Below are positions 1-10,085 of a DNA stretch of 64,000 bases, piece by piece. This stretch comes from an uncultured Bacteroidales bacterium (GTDB lineage: Bacteria; Bacteroidota; Bacteroidia; Bacteroidales; UBA932): the NCBI GenBank assembly GCA_946415475.1, contig CAMKSQ010000001.1:124001-188000 (forward strand). Direction: 5' to 3'. The notes beneath the pieces were generated by a model that saw only the letters and a list, made by a program, of their open reading frames with translations, searched no databases and was not told where the DNA came from. The position numbers and the translations under genes are program-made. Numbering within the stretch: the stretch's first letter is position 1; each line of letters starts with the position of its first letter.

Positions 1-35
1 AAAACAGTTTTTTCATATTAATAATGGTTAATTAG

Positions 36-2615
36 TTATTCATTATCCTGGGATTCCATGTTCTGGGAGTCGCCACCCTCTGCCGGAAGCTCGGTGCCTT
101 CTGCGGCCTGGCTTTCTTCCTCGTCGCTATGGGCGACCACGGAAACGGCGGCAATGGCGTCCTTTTCACGGATGTTGATGAGCTTTACGCCCTGAGTAGC
201 ACGTCCGGCCACACGAATGGTGGAAACGGGCATTCGGATGGTCATACCGCTCCGGCAGATAATCATCAGGTCATCCTCGTCCGTGACGTTCTTGATGGTT
301 ACCAGGGCGCCGGTCTTCTCCGTGATATTCAACGTTCTGACGCCCTTGGCGCCACGGGAAGTCTGGCGGTAATCCAGCGGGTCTGAGCGTTTGCCATAAC
401 CGTTCTCCGAGACGGCAAGTACCTGGCGTTTGCCGGCGTCTTCCGCCAGGGGATCATGGCATACAACACCTACCACGTAGTCCCCTTCAGCAAGATTGAT
501 GCCACGGACACCGGTGGAGGTGCGGCCCATAGCACGGGCTTCCGCCTCATCGAAGCGTACGCAGCGGCCGCCGTGGGCAGCAATCATGATGTTGCAGCGG
601 CCGTTGGTAAGCAGCGCGGCCAGCAGTTCGTCATCCTCGCGGATGTTGATGGCATTGACGCCATTGGTGCGCGGGCGGGAGTAGGCTTCCAGGGAAGTCT
701 TCTTGACCACGCCGTTGCGGGTGAACATCATGATGTAGTTGTTGTTGATAAACTCCTCATCCTTGAGCGTTTTCACGTTCAGGTAGGCACGGACGCTGTC
801 ATCCGGGTCGATCATGAGGATGTTCTGGATGGCGCGGCCCTTGGAGGTGCGGTTGCCTTCCGGAATTTCGTATACCTTGAGCCAGTAGCACTTGCCCTTC
901 CGGGTGAACAGGAGCATGGTGCTGTGGGTGTTAGCAATATAAATGTGCTCGATGAAGTCTTCGTCACGGGTGGCGCTGCCCTTCATACCCACGCCGCCGC
1001 GGTTCTGGGTGCGGAATTCCGTGAGCGGGGTGCGCTTGATGTAGCCCAGGTGGCTGATGGTGATGACCTGGTCTTCATCGGCATAGAAGTCCTCGGGGTT
1101 GAATTCGTCTTCCGAGAGGGTGATTTCCGTGCGACGGGCGTCTCCGTAGCGGGCCTTGAGGTCCTGGGTCTCCGTTTTTACCACGTTGAACTGTTCCTCC
1201 ACCGAGGCCAGGATCTGGTTGCAGCGGTCGATGAACTTCATGAGGTCATCGTACTCGTTCTGCAGCTTTTCACGCTCCAAGCCAACCAGCTGACGCAGAC
1301 GCATTTCCACGATAGCGGCAGCCTGGACGTCCGTGAACTGGTAGCGGTCTACCAGCATCTGGCGGGCTTCGTCAATGCTCTTGGATTCGTAACGGATGAT
1401 ATGGACGATTTCGTCGATGAGGTCCATGGCCTTGAGGAGACCTTCCAGGATGTGGGCGCGCTTCTGAGCTTTGTCCAGCTCGAACTTGGTGCGGCGCACT
1501 ACAACCTCGTGGCGGAAGTCCACGAACTCCTTGATGATTTCCTTGAGGCTGAGGGTGCGGGGACGGCCCTTCACCAGCGCCACATTGTTGAACGAGAAGC
1601 TGGACTGCAGCGGGCTGTACTTGAACAGCAAGTTGAGCACTACGCCGGAGTTGGTTCCCTGCTTGAGGCGGATGACCACGCGGGTTTCTCCGCGGGAGCT
1701 TTCATCGTTGATGTAGGAAATGCCCTCCACCTTTTTCTCATCGGCCAGCTGGGCGATTTTCTCAATCATCTCCCGCTTGTTCACCATGTACGGAATTTCC
1801 GTGACCACGATGGTTTCACGGCCATGGTCGTCTACCTCGATTTCCGTCTTGGAGCGGATGACCACGCGGCCGCGGCCGGTTTCATAGGCTTCCTTGATGC
1901 CGGAAACGCCCATCACGATGCCGCCCGTAGGGAAATCCGGGCCCTTGATGTAGTGCATGAGCTCATCCGTGGTGATTTCCGGATTGTCGATGTATGCGCA
2001 GATGGCATCGCAGCACTCGCCCAGGTTGTGGGGAGCCATATTGGTGGCCATACCCACGGCGATACCCGATGCGCCGTTCAGCAGCAGCAGCGGAGCCTTG
2101 GTGGGCAGTACAGTGGGTTCCTCAAGGGTATCGTCGAAGTTGAGGGTCATGTCCACGGTATCCTTGTCCATATCTCCCAGGACGTCTTCCGCCATCTTCT
2201 GGAGTTTGGCCTCCGTGTAACGCATGGCAGCCGGCGAGTCACCGTCTACCGAGCCAAAGTTACCCTGGCCCTTCACCATGGGATAGCGCTGGTTCCATTC
2301 CTGGCCCAGGCGCACCATGGCGTCATATACGCTGGAGTCTCCGTGGGGGTGGAACTTACCCATGACCTCACCCACGATACGGGCGCTCTTCTTGGTTTGT
2401 CCGTTGTAGCTCAGGCCCATGTTGTCCATGCCGAACAGGACGCGCCGCTGTACGGGTTTGAGGCCGTCACGGGCATCCGGCAGGGCACGGGAAACAATCA
2501 CCGACATGGAATAGTCGATGTATGCGGTGCGCATCTCATGGTCTATTTCCACCTGCTCGATGTAGCCGGTTCCGGGCACTTCTTCCAACTGATTCTTCTC
2601 TTCGTTATTGTCCAT
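36..2615 (-). CDS. gyrA: DNA gyrase subunit A
   Basis: This is the 859-aa breakage-reunion subunit of gyrase, which supercoils DNA together with GyrB. The N-terminal winged-helix/tower region carries the quinolone region GDSSVYD (Ser94, Asp98, the sensitive-type residues) and the catalytic tyrosine in [10 protein letters not shown] (Tyr133). The C-terminal beta-pinwheel contains QNRGGVG, a slightly diverged GyrA box, which favours GyrA over ParC. The last 30 residues or so are acidic and low in complexity. The length is normal for the family. The ATG at 2615 follows a consensus Bacteroidota promoter with a leader of about 30 nt. It is the last gene of the minus-strand block but has its own promoter, separate from miaA. 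I am very sure of the identity. Confidence 0.97.
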   Translation of the reverse strand: MDNNEEKNQLEEVPGTGYIEQVEIDHEMRTAYIDYSMSVIVSRALPDARDGLKPVQRRVLFGMDNMGLSYNGQTKKSARIVGEVMGKFHPHGDSSVYDAMVRLGQEWNQRYPMVKGQGNFGSVDGDSPAAMRYTEAKLQKMAEDVLGDMDKDTVDMTLNFDDTLEEPTVLPTKAPLLLLNGASGIAVGMATNMAPHNLGECCDAICAYIDNPEITTDELMHYIKGPDFPTGGIVMGVSGIKEAYETGRGRVVIRSKTEIEVDDHGRETIVVTEIPYMVNKREMIEKIAQLADEKKVEGISYINDESSRGETRVVIRLKQGTNSGVVLNLLFKYSPLQSSFSFNNVALVKGRPRTLSLKEIIKEFVDFRHEVVVRRTKFELDKAQKRAHILEGLLKAMDLIDEIVHIIRYESKSIDEARQMLVDRYQFTDVQAAAIVEMRLRQLVGLEREKLQNEYDDLMKFIDRCNQILASVEEQFNVVKTETQDLKARYGDARRTEITLSEDEFNPEDFYADEDQVITISHLGYIKRTPLTEFRTQNRGGVGMKGSATRDEDFIEHIYIANTHSTMLLFTRKGKCYWLKVYEIPEGNRTSKGRAIQNILMIDPDDSVRAYLNVKTLKDEEFINNNYIMMFTRNGVVKKTSLEAYSRPRTNGVNAINIREDDELLAALLTNGRCNIMIAAHGGRCVRFDEAEARAMGRTSTGVRGINLAEGDYVVGVVCHDPLAEDAGKRQVLAVSENGYGKRSDPLDYRQTSRGAKGVRTLNITEKTGALVTIKNVTDEDDLMIICRSGMTIRMPVSTIRVAGRATQGVKLINIREKDAIAAVSVVAHSDEEESQAAEGTELPAEGGDSQNMESQDNE

Positions 2616-2650
2616 TTTATTCGATGAAATTACTTATCTTTATAAACATA

Positions 2651-2681
2651 CAAAGATAAGAAAAAAAATTGATTCCGACAA
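2651..2681 (-). promoter_or_regulatory. Promoter of gyrA
   Basis: On the minus strand a TTG element is followed after 20 nt by TATCTTTG, an exact match to the Bacteroidota sigma-ABfr consensus TTG-N19-21-TAnnTTTG. It lies in the 79-nt gap between miaA and gyrA, so gyrA can be transcribed on its own. Confidence 0.75.
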
Positions 2682-2694
2682 CCCTAAAATTGGC

Positions 2695-3564
2695 TTATTT
2701 TGACGATACGTCCACCCAGCGGATATCGCTGTCCCGGCGCCACCAGGTGAGCTGGCGTTTGGCGTAGTGGCGCGTATTGGCCTGGATGTGGCGGACGGTG
2801 GTTTCCAGGTCATATTGACCGTCGAAGTACTCGAAGAATTCCCGGTATCCCACGGTTTGCAGGGCGGGCAGGTCCCGGTACGGCAGCATGGCGCGGGCCT
2901 CCCCTTCCAGCCCCTCTGCCACCATCTGCTCCACACGGGCGTTGATGCGCTCGTACAGCTGCTCCCTGGGCCGCTCCAGGCCCGTTTTTACAATCTTGAA
3001 ATCCCGCTGCTTGAAACTGCGCGTTTTAAAGGAGGAGAAAGGCTGGCCGGTGTACATGCTCACCTCAAGGGCGCGCACCACCCGCTGGCCGTTGTTCATG
3101 TCCAGTTCCTCGTAGGAAACGGGGTCCAGTTCTTTCAACTGTTGGGCAAGCACTTCCACCCCTTCCGACTGCAGGCAGTCCATCAAGTGACGGCGCAGCT
3201 GCAGGGGCACCTCCGGAAAATCGTCCAGACCATAACAGAATGCGTCGATATACAGCATGGACCCGCCGCACATCACCAAATGCTCATGGCCCTCCGCAAA
3301 CAGGCGGTTCACAAGCTCCAAAGCCTCAACCTCATAGATGCCCGCCGTGTAGTTCCGCGTAATGGGAACCGTGCCTATAAAATAATGTTGCACTGCAGCC
3401 AGTTCCTCTTTCGAGGGTGCTGCAGTGCCAATGGTGAGTCCTTGATAAATTTGGCGGGAGTCGCAGGAGATAACGGGAGAGCCAACTTCAAGCGCACGTG
3501 CAATGGCATAGCCGGTTTTGCCGACAGCGGTGGGGCCCAGTATAATCTCCAGCGTTTTGGGCAT
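2695..3564 (-). CDS. miaA: tRNA dimethylallyltransferase MiaA
   Basis: This 289-aa enzyme transfers a dimethylallyl group to N6 of A37 in tRNAs that read UNN codons. It begins with the P-loop GPTAVGKT near residue 11, followed by the DSRQIY motif that binds tRNA and the isoprenoid substrate. GGSMLYIDAF and the C-terminal KRQLTWWRRD segment are typical of the family. The length is slightly below the usual 300-310 aa. Its start lies 2 nt after the stop of the upstream pRiA4b-like gene, so the two are probably cotranscribed and translationally coupled. I see no missing key residue. Confidence 0.95.
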   Translation of the reverse strand: MPKTLEIILGPTAVGKTGYAIARALEVGSPVISCDSRQIYQGLTIGTAAPSKEELAAVQHYFIGTVPITRNYTAGIYEVEALELVNRLFAEGHEHLVMCGGSMLYIDAFCYGLDDFPEVPLQLRRHLMDCLQSEGVEVLAQQLKELDPVSYEELDMNNGQRVVRALEVSMYTGQPFSSFKTRSFKQRDFKIVKTGLERPREQLYERINARVEQMVAEGLEGEARAMLPYRDLPALQTVGYREFFEYFDGQYDLETTVRHIQANTRHYAKRQLTWWRRDSDIRWVDVSSK

Positions 3565-3566
3565 GC

Positions 3567-4112
3567 CTATTCTTCGCCCTCTTCAAAGATTTCCTTGCCG
3601 TCTTCGTCCTCGTCCTCCTCCGGCTCATCGTCGAAATCTTCATCGTCCAGGTCATCGTCTGCCTCTCCGGGGAGATAACGCTGGCGGTCCGGAAGGTCCT
3701 CGAAGGCTACATAACCGTTCTCGAATTCCACGGGATTGGGGCCTTTGCTTTCTGCCAACTGCGGGAAGTCCGGCTGCACGGCCACGCCTTCCGCCTCCCC
3801 TTCCACGGTGATATTCACACTCTTACGATTGGTAACGTCGTAGAAATACACGAAATCCGTAGCACCGGCCTTGATTACCTTTTCCAGGGAAATTTCATCC
3901 ACGGTACCGGAGCCCAGGTCGAACAGGCCGTAACGGCCGACGACAGAACCGGTAATGTCCAGTGCCTTAAACATGATGATAGCGTCCTGAGGGAACTCAA
4001 GATCCGACCTGATCTGTTTATGAAGGGTGTACAGCGTGGTGGCGCCGTGCACGTTATATACTCTGAAAAATCCCTTGATACCTGAGAGGGTTACTCGCAG
4101 TTTGAATACCAT
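3567..4112 (-). CDS. pRiA4b ORF-3-like protein with acidic tail
   Basis: This is a 181-aa protein of unknown function. Its first 130 residues resemble the plasmid pRiA4b ORF-3 / IS1096 passenger family: LRVTLSGIKGFFRVYNV, then a TLYTLHKQI helix and a FVYFYDVTNRKSVNI strand where relatives read YDFGDxW. The name reflects historical association with mobile elements, but nothing here suggests mobility. The last 40 residues are almost entirely Asp/Glu and likely disordered. The gene is directly upstream of miaA with a 2-nt gap. I recognise the fold family with moderate confidence and know of no defined biochemical role. Confidence 0.7.
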   Translation of the reverse strand: MVFKLRVTLSGIKGFFRVYNVHGATTLYTLHKQIRSDLEFPQDAIIMFKALDITGSVVGRYGLFDLGSGTVDEISLEKVIKAGATDFVYFYDVTNRKSVNITVEGEAEGVAVQPDFPQLAESKGPNPVEFENGYVAFEDLPDRQRYLPGEADDDLDDEDFDDEPEEDEDEDGKEIFEEGEE

Positions 4113-4140
4113 ACTCTAAACACTTCTTTTTTCGGTAACA

Positions 4141-4173
4141 CAAATATACGGCTTTTTTCCCGTTCCGTTGCAA
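4141..4173 (-). promoter_or_regulatory. Promoter of the pRiA4b-like/miaA pair
   Basis: On the minus strand TATATTTG (4141-4148) lies 28 nt ahead of the ATG, with a TTG element about 22 nt further upstream. It overlaps the opposing promoter of yigZ. Confidence 0.55.
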
Positions 4174-4198
4174 ATTATTGCAAAAATCACTAATTTCG
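4168..4198 (+). promoter_or_regulatory. Promoter of yigZ (start-proximal)
   Basis: TTG at 4168-4170, a 20-nt spacer, then TAATTTCG at 4191-4198, one base off the TAnnTTTG consensus. Transcription would begin at or within a few bases of the ATG at 4204, so the mRNA is probably leaderless. Confidence 0.5.
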
Positions 4199-4203
4199 TG
4201 TCG

Positions 4204-4806
4204 ATGGAAGAAGCATTCGACGCATATCGTTCCCTGGCGGCACCCTCGGAAGGCCTGTTCAAGGACAACGGGTCCCGGTTCATCGCCCTCGCCTACCCCG
4301 TAGAGACGGAGGAGGAGGTAAAGAACATCGTCGCAGCCCTCAGAAAAGAGTATCACGATGCTCGGCATCATTGCTATGCTTATCGGCTTGGATATCAGGG
4401 AAATATCTTCCGCGCCAGCGACGACGGAGAGCCCGCCGGAAGCGCCGGGCGTCCCATCCTGGGCCAGATAGACTCCGCCGGCCTGAGCGACGTCCTCGTA
4501 GTGGTGGTGCGTTATTTTGGTGGCATCAAGCTGGGCATCCCGGGGCTCATCCGGGCCTACAAAACTTCTACGGCGGATGCCATCGGCAACGGACAAATCG
4601 TCACCAAAATTGCCGGAAACAACTTCAAGGTTCATTTTGAATACTTGTCCATGAACGCCGTCATGAAGGTGCTCAAGGACATGGACCTGACGCCGCGGGC
4701 GCAGGATTTCGGGGAAAGTTGCACGCTGGAAGTGCGGGTGCGGCTGTCTTCCGTGGCAGATTTTAAAAATCGGCTGGAAACTTTCGCAAAAATAGAAGAA
4801 ATATAG
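4204..4806 (+). CDS. yigZ: YigZ/IMPACT family protein
   Basis: This 200-aa protein belongs to the UPF0029/IMPACT family, linked in E. coli and eukaryotes to translation regulation. The diagnostic N-terminal domain is intact: an ASDDGEPAGSAG loop, VVVVRYFGGIKLG and GLIRAYK. A C-terminal alpha-beta domain (about residues 130-200) follows. The ORF track begins at a TTG at 4168, but that TTG is the promoter element. The ATG at 4204, which starts MEEAFDAY, is the better start. Its biochemical activity is not established. It is divergent from the pRiA4b-like gene and 56 nt upstream of serC. Confidence 0.88.
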   Translation: MEEAFDAYRSLAAPSEGLFKDNGSRFIALAYPVETEEEVKNIVAALRKEYHDARHHCYAYRLGYQGNIFRASDDGEPAGSAGRPILGQIDSAGLSDVLVVVVRYFGGIKLGIPGLIRAYKTSTADAIGNGQIVTKIAGNNFKVHFEYLSMNAVMKVLKDMDLTPRAQDFGESCTLEVRVRLSSVADFKNRLETFAKIEEI

Positions 4807-4862
4807 GTTTTATGAATAAAAAATCTTAACTTGCAAGACCATAATTAATATACTAAAACACC

Positions 4863-5939
4863 ATGCCAAAAAAAGTTCATGTTTTTAATGCCGGCCCCTG
4901 CCTGTTGCCGCAGGTCGCCATCGACAATACCATCGAAGCCTTAAAAGATTTCAGCGGTACCGGAATATCCCTGTTGTCCATCAGCCACCGCACCAAGGAG
5001 TGGGATGCCGTCATGGACGAATGCCGCGCCCTGTGGAAGGAACTCCTTCATATTCCCGACACGCACGAGGCCGTGTTCCTGGGCGGAGGCGCATCGCTGC
5101 AGTTCCTGTATGTCGCCATGAATTACCTGGAGAAGAAAGCAGCCTACCTGGATACCGGCGTATGGGCGCACAAGGCCCTCGTAGAGGCCCAGGGCATCGG
5201 TGAGGCCTATGCCATCGCCTGCTCCAAGGACAAGAACTACACCTATATTCCCAAGGGATTCGAAATCCCTGCAGACCTGGATTATCTGCACATCACCACC
5301 AACAACACCATTTACGGTACGGAAATCAAGACGGACATGGACTGCCCCTGCCCGCTCATCGCAGATATGTCTTCGGACATCATGTCCCGCCCGGTGGACG
5401 TGAGCAAGTATGACCTTATCTATGGCGGTGCCCAGAAGAACGTGGGACCCGCCGGCGTCATCTTCGCCATCATCCGCAAGGAATCCCTGGGCCGCGTGAC
5501 GCGCCACCTCCCTACCATGCTCAACTACCAGACCCACATCGACAAACTCTCCATGTTCAACACCCCGCCGGTGTTCGCCATCTTTGTCATGAAAGAGACC
5601 CTCAAGTGGATCAAGAGCATGGGCGGCGTAGAGGCCATCCAGAAAATCAACGAGAAGAAGGCTCAGCTCCTCTATGACGAAATCGACCGCAACTCCCTGT
5701 TCGTAGGCACCGCCGCCAAGGAGGACCGTTCCCTGATGAACGTGTGCTTCGTGATGGCTCCCGGCAAGGAAGAACTCCAGGACGAATTCTTCGCCTTTGC
5801 CAAAGAGCACGGCATGGTGGGCATCAAGGGGCACCGCAGCGTAGGCGGTTTCCGCGCCTCCCTGTACAACGCCTGCCCCATCGAGAGCGTCCAGGCCCTG
5901 GTAGACTGCATGAAAGAATTTGAAGCCCTCAAGAAATGA
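4863..5939 (+). CDS. serC: Phosphoserine aminotransferase SerC
   Basis: This 358-aa PLP enzyme converts 3-phosphohydroxypyruvate plus glutamate to 3-phosphoserine, the second step of serine synthesis. It opens with the family signature FNAGPCLLP. The PLP lysine is Lys192 in [12 protein letters not shown], and HRTKEW and the C-terminal [15 protein letters not shown] contribute phosphate-binding and substrate-binding residues. The length is normal. Its stop overlaps the start of serA by 4 nt (ATGA), so translation is coupled. A weak TAACTTGC box lies in the 56-nt gap upstream, but I see no convincing promoter. Confidence 0.97.
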   Translation: MPKKVHVFNAGPCLLPQVAIDNTIEALKDFSGTGISLLSISHRTKEWDAVMDECRALWKELLHIPDTHEAVFLGGGASLQFLYVAMNYLEKKAAYLDTGVWAHKALVEAQGIGEAYAIACSKDKNYTYIPKGFEIPADLDYLHITTNNTIYGTEIKTDMDCPCPLIADMSSDIMSRPVDVSKYDLIYGGAQKNVGPAGVIFAIIRKESLGRVTRHLPTMLNYQTHIDKLSMFNTPPVFAIFVMKETLKWIKSMGGVEAIQKINEKKAQLLYDEIDRNSLFVGTAAKEDRSLMNVCFVMAPGKEELQDEFFAFAKEHGMVGIKGHRSVGGFRASLYNACPIESVQALVDCMKEFEALKK

Positions 5940-6856
5940 ACATCCTTTTAGCAACCCAAAAGCCCTTTGCCGCAGCCGCGGTTAAAGGCATTACCGATAT
6001 CCTGGAGGCCGCCGGTCATAAGGTAGCCAAATTGGAGAAATATGCGGAGCAAAGTGACCTGGTCGCCGCCGTGGCCGACGCAGAAGCCCTCATCATCCGT
6101 TCGGACAAAGTGACGGAGGAAGTGATGGCCGCCGCCCCCAAGCTCAAGATTGTGGTGCGTGCCGGTGCCGGCTTCGACAATGTGGACCTCGCTGCCGCCA
6201 CTGCACGGGGCATCGTGGTCATGAACACCCCCGGCCAGAACTCCAACGCCGTGGCGGAACTGGCCCTGTGCCTGATGATTTTCATGGCCCGCACCCAGCT
6301 TACTCCGGCCACCGGTTCCGAACTCCTGGGCAAGCGCCTGGGCGTACAGGCCTATGGCAACGTGGGCCGTCTGGTGGGCCAGAAGGCCAAGGCCCTGGGC
6401 ATGGAAATCTGCGCCCTGGATCCGTTCCTCACGGATGAGCAAATCATTGCCGGCGGTGCCCAGCCCGTCCACTCCGTGGAAGAGCTCTATGCTGCATCGG
6501 ATTACCTTTCCATCCACATCCCGGCCCTTCCCTCCACCATCAAGAGCATCGGCTATGACCTGGTCACCCGCATGCCCAAAGGCGCCACGCTGGTGAATAC
6601 GGCCAGAAAGGAAGTCATTGACGAAGAAGGGCTTATGAAGGCCCTGGAGGAGCGCACAGACCTCAAGTATGTGACCGACGTGATGCCGGACAACTATGCC
6701 GCCATGCAGGAAAAATTCGGCATGCGCGTTTTTGCCACTCCCAAGAAGATGGGCGCCCAGACGGCAGAGGCCAATGTAAACGCCGGCCTTGCCGCTGCAC
6801 GCCAGATTGTAGACTTCTTTGCAACAGGCAATCGTAAATTCCAAGTAAATAAATAA
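5936..6856 (+). CDS. serA: D-3-phosphoglycerate dehydrogenase, lysine-type without ACT domain
   Basis: This 306-aa enzyme oxidises 3-phosphoglycerate with NAD+ as the first step of serine synthesis. It has the two 2-hydroxyacid dehydrogenase lobes and nothing after them: the regulatory ACT and intervening domains of E. coli SerA are absent. The Rossmann loop reads AYGNVG, with Ala replacing the first Gly. The substrate arginine is Arg224 in NTARKEV. The place of the usual catalytic histidine (TPHxG) reads TPKKMG, so Lys270 or Lys271 takes over, as described for the type IIIK enzymes. It follows serC with a 4-nt overlap, which makes the assignment safe. Confidence 0.95.
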   Translation: MNILLATQKPFAAAAVKGITDILEAAGHKVAKLEKYAEQSDLVAAVADAEALIIRSDKVTEEVMAAAPKLKIVVRAGAGFDNVDLAAATARGIVVMNTPGQNSNAVAELALCLMIFMARTQLTPATGSELLGKRLGVQAYGNVGRLVGQKAKALGMEICALDPFLTDEQIIAGGAQPVHSVEELYAASDYLSIHIPALPSTIKSIGYDLVTRMPKGATLVNTARKEVIDEEGLMKALEERTDLKYVTDVMPDNYAAMQEKFGMRVFATPKKMGAQTAEANVNAGLAAARQIVDFFATGNRKFQVNK

Positions 6857-6858
6857 TT

Positions 6859-8157
6859 ATGGTACGAGTAAAACCGTTTGCGGCCATTCGCCCGCCCAAG
6901 AATCTGGTAACTGAAGTTGCCGCTCCCCCGTATGACGTCCTTAACTCGGAGGAAGCCCTGGCCATGGCCGGAGAAAAGAGCCTCCTGCACATTACCAAGC
7001 CGGAAATCGACTTTTCTCCCATCGCCGACGAACACGAACAGCGCACCTATGACAAGGCGGTAGCCAATTTCAAAGCCTGGAAAGCCAAAGGCTGGCTGGT
7101 TCAGGACGAGAAAGAAAAGTACTATGTCTATGCCCAGACCATGGGTAACCGCACCCAGTATGGCATCGTCCTGTGCGCCCACACCGACGACTACGAGAAA
7201 GGCATCATCAAGAAGCACGAACTCACCCTGAAGAAAAAGGAAGACGACCGCATGATCCACGTGCGTAACCAGAACGCCAATATCGAGCCCGTCTTCTTCG
7301 CCTTCAAGGACCACGCAGAACTGAACGGCATCATCGCCAAGACCGCCGCCGGCGAACCCGAGTACAAGTTCGTGGATGAGAACAACTTCACCCACACCTT
7401 CTGGGTAATCAGCGACGACGCCGTCATCAAGCGAATCACGGAAATCTTCACCAACGACATCGACGCCTTCTATGTGGCCGATGGTCACCACCGCACCGCC
7501 GCGGCCGCCCGCGTGGGTGCCGAAAAGCGTGCCAACAATCCTCACCACACCGGCAACGAGGAGTACAACTACTTCATGGCCGTGTGCTTCCCGCAGAGCC
7601 ACCTGGCCATCATCGACTACAACCGTGTGGTGAAAGACCTCAACGGCCTCAGCACCAAGGACTTCTTCAAGGCCCTGGAGGAGGATTTCGTGGTGGAATG
7701 CAAGTGCGACTGCACCAAGGACGGCGGCAAATGCGAGTGTGAGTATCCCTGCCACTGCAAGTGCTCCGAGATTTATCACCCCAGCGGGCTGCACAACTTC
7801 TCCATGTACATCGAGGGCGTATGGTACAGCCTCACCGCCAAGCCGGGCCGTTACAATGACAACGACCCCATCGGTGTGCTGGATGTGACCATCCTCTCCA
7901 ACCTGGTACTGGACAAGATCCTGGGCATCAAAGACCTGCGTACGGACAAGCGCATCGACTTCGTTGGTGGTATCCGTGGCCTGGAGGAACTCTCCCGCCG
8001 CGTGGATTCCGGAGAAATGAAAGTGGCCTTCGCCCTGTATCCGGTGTCCATGGACCAGCTCATCAACATTGCCGATACCGGCAACATCATGCCGCCCAAG
8101 ACCACCTGGTTCGAGCCCAAGCTCCGCAGTGGCCTAGCCATCCACTCCCTGGACTAA
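6859..8157 (+). CDS. DUF1015 family protein with a cysteine-rich insertion
   Basis: This 432-aa protein is of the DUF1015 family (PF06245), often found next to serA and sometimes proposed to act in serine metabolism. Its function is not established. It begins RVKPFAAIRPPK and contains the family signature VADGHHRTAAAARVG. The C-terminal half reads GVLDVTILSNLVLD and KTTWFEPKLRSGL. Residues 281-302 hold an unusual run of eight cysteines and one histidine, arranged mostly as CxC pairs, which I do not remember from relatives. It lies 2 nt after serA in the same transcription unit. Its 3' end overlaps the convergent methyltransferase by 24 nt. Confidence 0.9.
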   Translation: MVRVKPFAAIRPPKNLVTEVAAPPYDVLNSEEALAMAGEKSLLHITKPEIDFSPIADEHEQRTYDKAVANFKAWKAKGWLVQDEKEKYYVYAQTMGNRTQYGIVLCAHTDDYEKGIIKKHELTLKKKEDDRMIHVRNQNANIEPVFFAFKDHAELNGIIAKTAAGEPEYKFVDENNFTHTFWVISDDAVIKRITEIFTNDIDAFYVADGHHRTAAAARVGAEKRANNPHHTGNEEYNYFMAVCFPQSHLAIIDYNRVVKDLNGLSTKDFFKALEEDFVVECKCDCTKDGGKCECEYPCHCKCSEIYHPSGLHNFSMYIEGVWYSLTAKPGRYNDNDPIGVLDVTILSNLVLDKILGIKDLRTDKRIDFVGGIRGLEELSRRVDSGEMKVAFALYPVSMDQLINIADTGNIMPPKTTWFEPKLRSGLAIHSLD

Positions 8158-8670
8158 CCCCCATAGCACCACACCAATACTCACGCTTACATTAAGCGAA
8201 TGTTTGGTCCCCTGCTGAGGGATTTCGAGTGAAAAGTCAGCGGCGTCTACAACTTCCTGTTGTACGCCGCTGACTTCGTTTCCGAAGACCAGGGCGTACT
8301 TGCGGCCGTGCTCCCGCCGGAAGTGATCCAACTTCACGGAATGGACGGTTTGCTCCACGGCCGCTACGGTATAGCCTTGTGCCTGTAATTGCTTCACAAG
8401 GGCCACCACGTCTTCCACATGCTCCGATGGCACGGATTCTTCTGCACCCAGGGCCACTTTGTGGAGTTCCGGAGACGGCGGGACGGGACAGATACCGCCC
8501 AGGTAGATTTTGTCTACGCCAAAGGCATCGGACGTACGGAAAGCGCTGCCCACGTTGTGCGCGCTGCGGATATTGTCCAGCACCAACACCAGTCCGCTTT
8601 CCTTCCGGTGGCGATATTGCTCGGCCGTCAATCGACCCAACTCAATATTGAGAAGTTTTCTGTCTTTCAT
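8134..8670 (-). CDS. SpoU/TrmH family RNA 2'-O-methyltransferase
   Basis: This 178-aa SPOUT-fold enzyme uses S-adenosylmethionine to methylate a ribose in tRNA or rRNA. The three SpoU motifs are clear: NIRSAHNVGSAFRTSDAFG (motif 1), ALVFGNEVSGV (motif 2) and IPQQGTKHSLNVSVSIGVV (motif 3), which forms the trefoil knot. There is no extra N-terminal substrate-binding domain, so the target cannot be assigned; TrmL-like and TrmH-like roles are both possible. The ORF track starts further upstream, but ATG at 8670 (MKDRKLLN) fits the family and sits directly behind a TACCTTTG box. The last codons overlap DUF1015. Confidence 0.88.
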   Translation of the reverse strand: MKDRKLLNIELGRLTAEQYRHRKESGLVLVLDNIRSAHNVGSAFRTSDAFGVDKIYLGGICPVPPSPELHKVALGAEESVPSEHVEDVVALVKQLQAQGYTVAAVEQTVHSVKLDHFRREHGRKYALVFGNEVSGVQQEVVDAADFSLEIPQQGTKHSLNVSVSIGVVLWGLVQGVDG

Positions 8671-8671
8671 G

Positions 8672-8702
8672 TTGCAAAGGTAAAGGTTTTCTCGTAAATT
8701 TG
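8672..8702 (+). promoter_or_regulatory. Promoter of glyA
   Basis: TTG at 8672-8674, a 20-nt spacer, and TAAATTTG at 8695-8702. The leader to the glyA ATG is about 30 nt. It physically overlaps the opposing methyltransferase promoter. Confidence 0.75.
8675..8682 (-). promoter_or_regulatory. -7 box of the SpoU methyltransferase gene
   Basis: TACCTTTG on the minus strand ends only 4 nt before the ATG at 8670, which implies a leaderless or nearly leaderless transcript. No clear TTG lies at the expected distance. Confidence 0.55.
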
Positions 8703-8739
8703 TAGAAATATAACGCACGTAAAATACTAACCACTTAAT

Positions 8740-10083
8740 ATGAAACGCGATACTCAGCTTTTTGACCTTATCAACAAGGAACAGCAGCGCCAGGCCGCCG
8801 GTCTGGAACTCATTGCATCAGAGAACTATGTCACCGATGAGTTGCTGGAAGCCATGGGCTCCGTGTGCACCAACAAATACGCAGAGGGCTACCCCGGCAA
8901 GCGCTATTATGGCGGGTGCGAGGTCGTGGACCAGATCGAACAGCTGGCCATCGACCGTCTGTGTGCCCTGTATGAGGCAGAATATGCCAACGTGCAGCCG
9001 CACTCCGGTGCGCAGGCCAATATGGCCGTCACCATGGCCATCCTCAAACCTGGCGACACCTTCATGGGGCTGGACCTTTCCATGGGCGGCCACCTTACGC
9101 ACGGCTCCCCCGTCAACGCTTCCGGCATCCTGTATCATCCGGTGGCTTACGGGCTCAACCCGGAAACCGGTCGCATAGACTATGACCAGATGGAGCAAAA
9201 GGCCCTCGAGTGCAAGCCCAAGCTCATCATCGGCGGCGCATCGGCCTACTCCCGCGAATGGGACTACGAGCGCATGCGCGCTATCGCAGACAAGGTGGGC
9301 GCCATCCTGTGGATAGACATGGCCCATACCGCCGGCCTCATCGCCGCAGGCCTGCTGAAGAACCCGGTAAAATACGCCCATATCGTCACTTCTACCACCC
9401 ATAAGACGCTTCGCGGACCGCGCGGCGGTATCATCCTCATGGGCAAGGATTTCGACAACCCGTGGGGCCTCACCACACCCAAGGGTGAGATTAAGAAGAT
9501 GAGCGCCATCCTGAACTCCGCCGTGTTCCCCGGCATTCAGGGCGGACCGCTGGAGCATGTGATTGCCGCCAAGGCCGTGGCCTTCTGGGAGGCTGCCCAG
9601 CCGGAATACAAGGCGTACCAGAAGCAGGTGGCGGCCAACGCCGCCGCCATGTGCCAGGCCTTCTTGGACAAAGGCTACAAGATTATTTCCGGCGGCACGG
9701 ACAACCACCTCATGCTCATCGACTTACGCACAAAATTCCCGGATCTGACGGGCCGCGTTGCGGAGAAAGAACTGGTCCGCGCGGACATCACCGTGAACAA
9801 GAACATGGTGCCCTTTGACAGCCGCAGCGCCTTTGCCACCTCCGGCCTTCGTATCGGCACGCCCGCCATCACTTCCCGCGGCTTTGAGGAAAAGGATATG
9901 GTGCAGATTGTGGAACTGATCGACCGCGTGCTGGAATCGGCCAACAAACACTATGAAGCCCTTACCGCCAAGGAGCCCACGGAGGCCCAGACGGCAGAGC
10001 GTATCGCCCACAAACTTATTCTGGACGAGGTTAAACGCCAGGTCCACACCATGACCGCGGAAAGACCTCTGAACCGCTATTGA
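8740..10083 (+). CDS. glyA: Serine hydroxymethyltransferase
   Basis: This 447-aa PLP enzyme interconverts serine and tetrahydrofolate with glycine and methylenetetrahydrofolate, the main source of one-carbon units. It contains ELIASENYV, the folate-side [13 protein letters not shown] segment, and the PLP lysine Lys222 in [13 protein letters not shown]. The body is slightly longer than the 415-420 aa of E. coli GlyA, with the extra length in the C-terminal helices. It lies in the same direction as the serine genes just upstream but is separated from them by the methyltransferase and has its own promoter. Confidence 0.97.
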   Translation: MKRDTQLFDLINKEQQRQAAGLELIASENYVTDELLEAMGSVCTNKYAEGYPGKRYYGGCEVVDQIEQLAIDRLCALYEAEYANVQPHSGAQANMAVTMAILKPGDTFMGLDLSMGGHLTHGSPVNASGILYHPVAYGLNPETGRIDYDQMEQKALECKPKLIIGGASAYSREWDYERMRAIADKVGAILWIDMAHTAGLIAAGLLKNPVKYAHIVTSTTHKTLRGPRGGIILMGKDFDNPWGLTTPKGEIKKMSAILNSAVFPGIQGGPLEHVIAAKAVAFWEAAQPEYKAYQKQVAANAAAMCQAFLDKGYKIISGGTDNHLMLIDLRTKFPDLTGRVAEKELVRADITVNKNMVPFDSRSAFATSGLRIGTPAITSRGFEEKDMVQIVELIDRVLESANKHYEALTAKEPTEAQTAERIAHKLILDEVKRQVHTMTAERPLNRY

Positions 10084-10085
10084 TT

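Noticed and set aside
456-2627. 723-aa ORF antisense to gyrA
   Set aside because: It lies wholly opposite gyrA with no homology, an odd His/Val/Gly-rich composition and no promoter. Long antisense ORFs are common in GC-rich genes; the same holds for 13641-14903, 39579-40967, 21371-22636, 59031-60438 and 60710-62140.
3567-4112. Mobile element (IS1096 passenger)
   Set aside because: The family name refers to IS1096, but no transposase or terminal inverted repeats are nearby and the gene is in an operon with miaA.
4054-4635. 193-aa minus-strand ORF opposite yigZ
   Set aside because: It is the antisense of the conserved yigZ coding sequence and has no family features.
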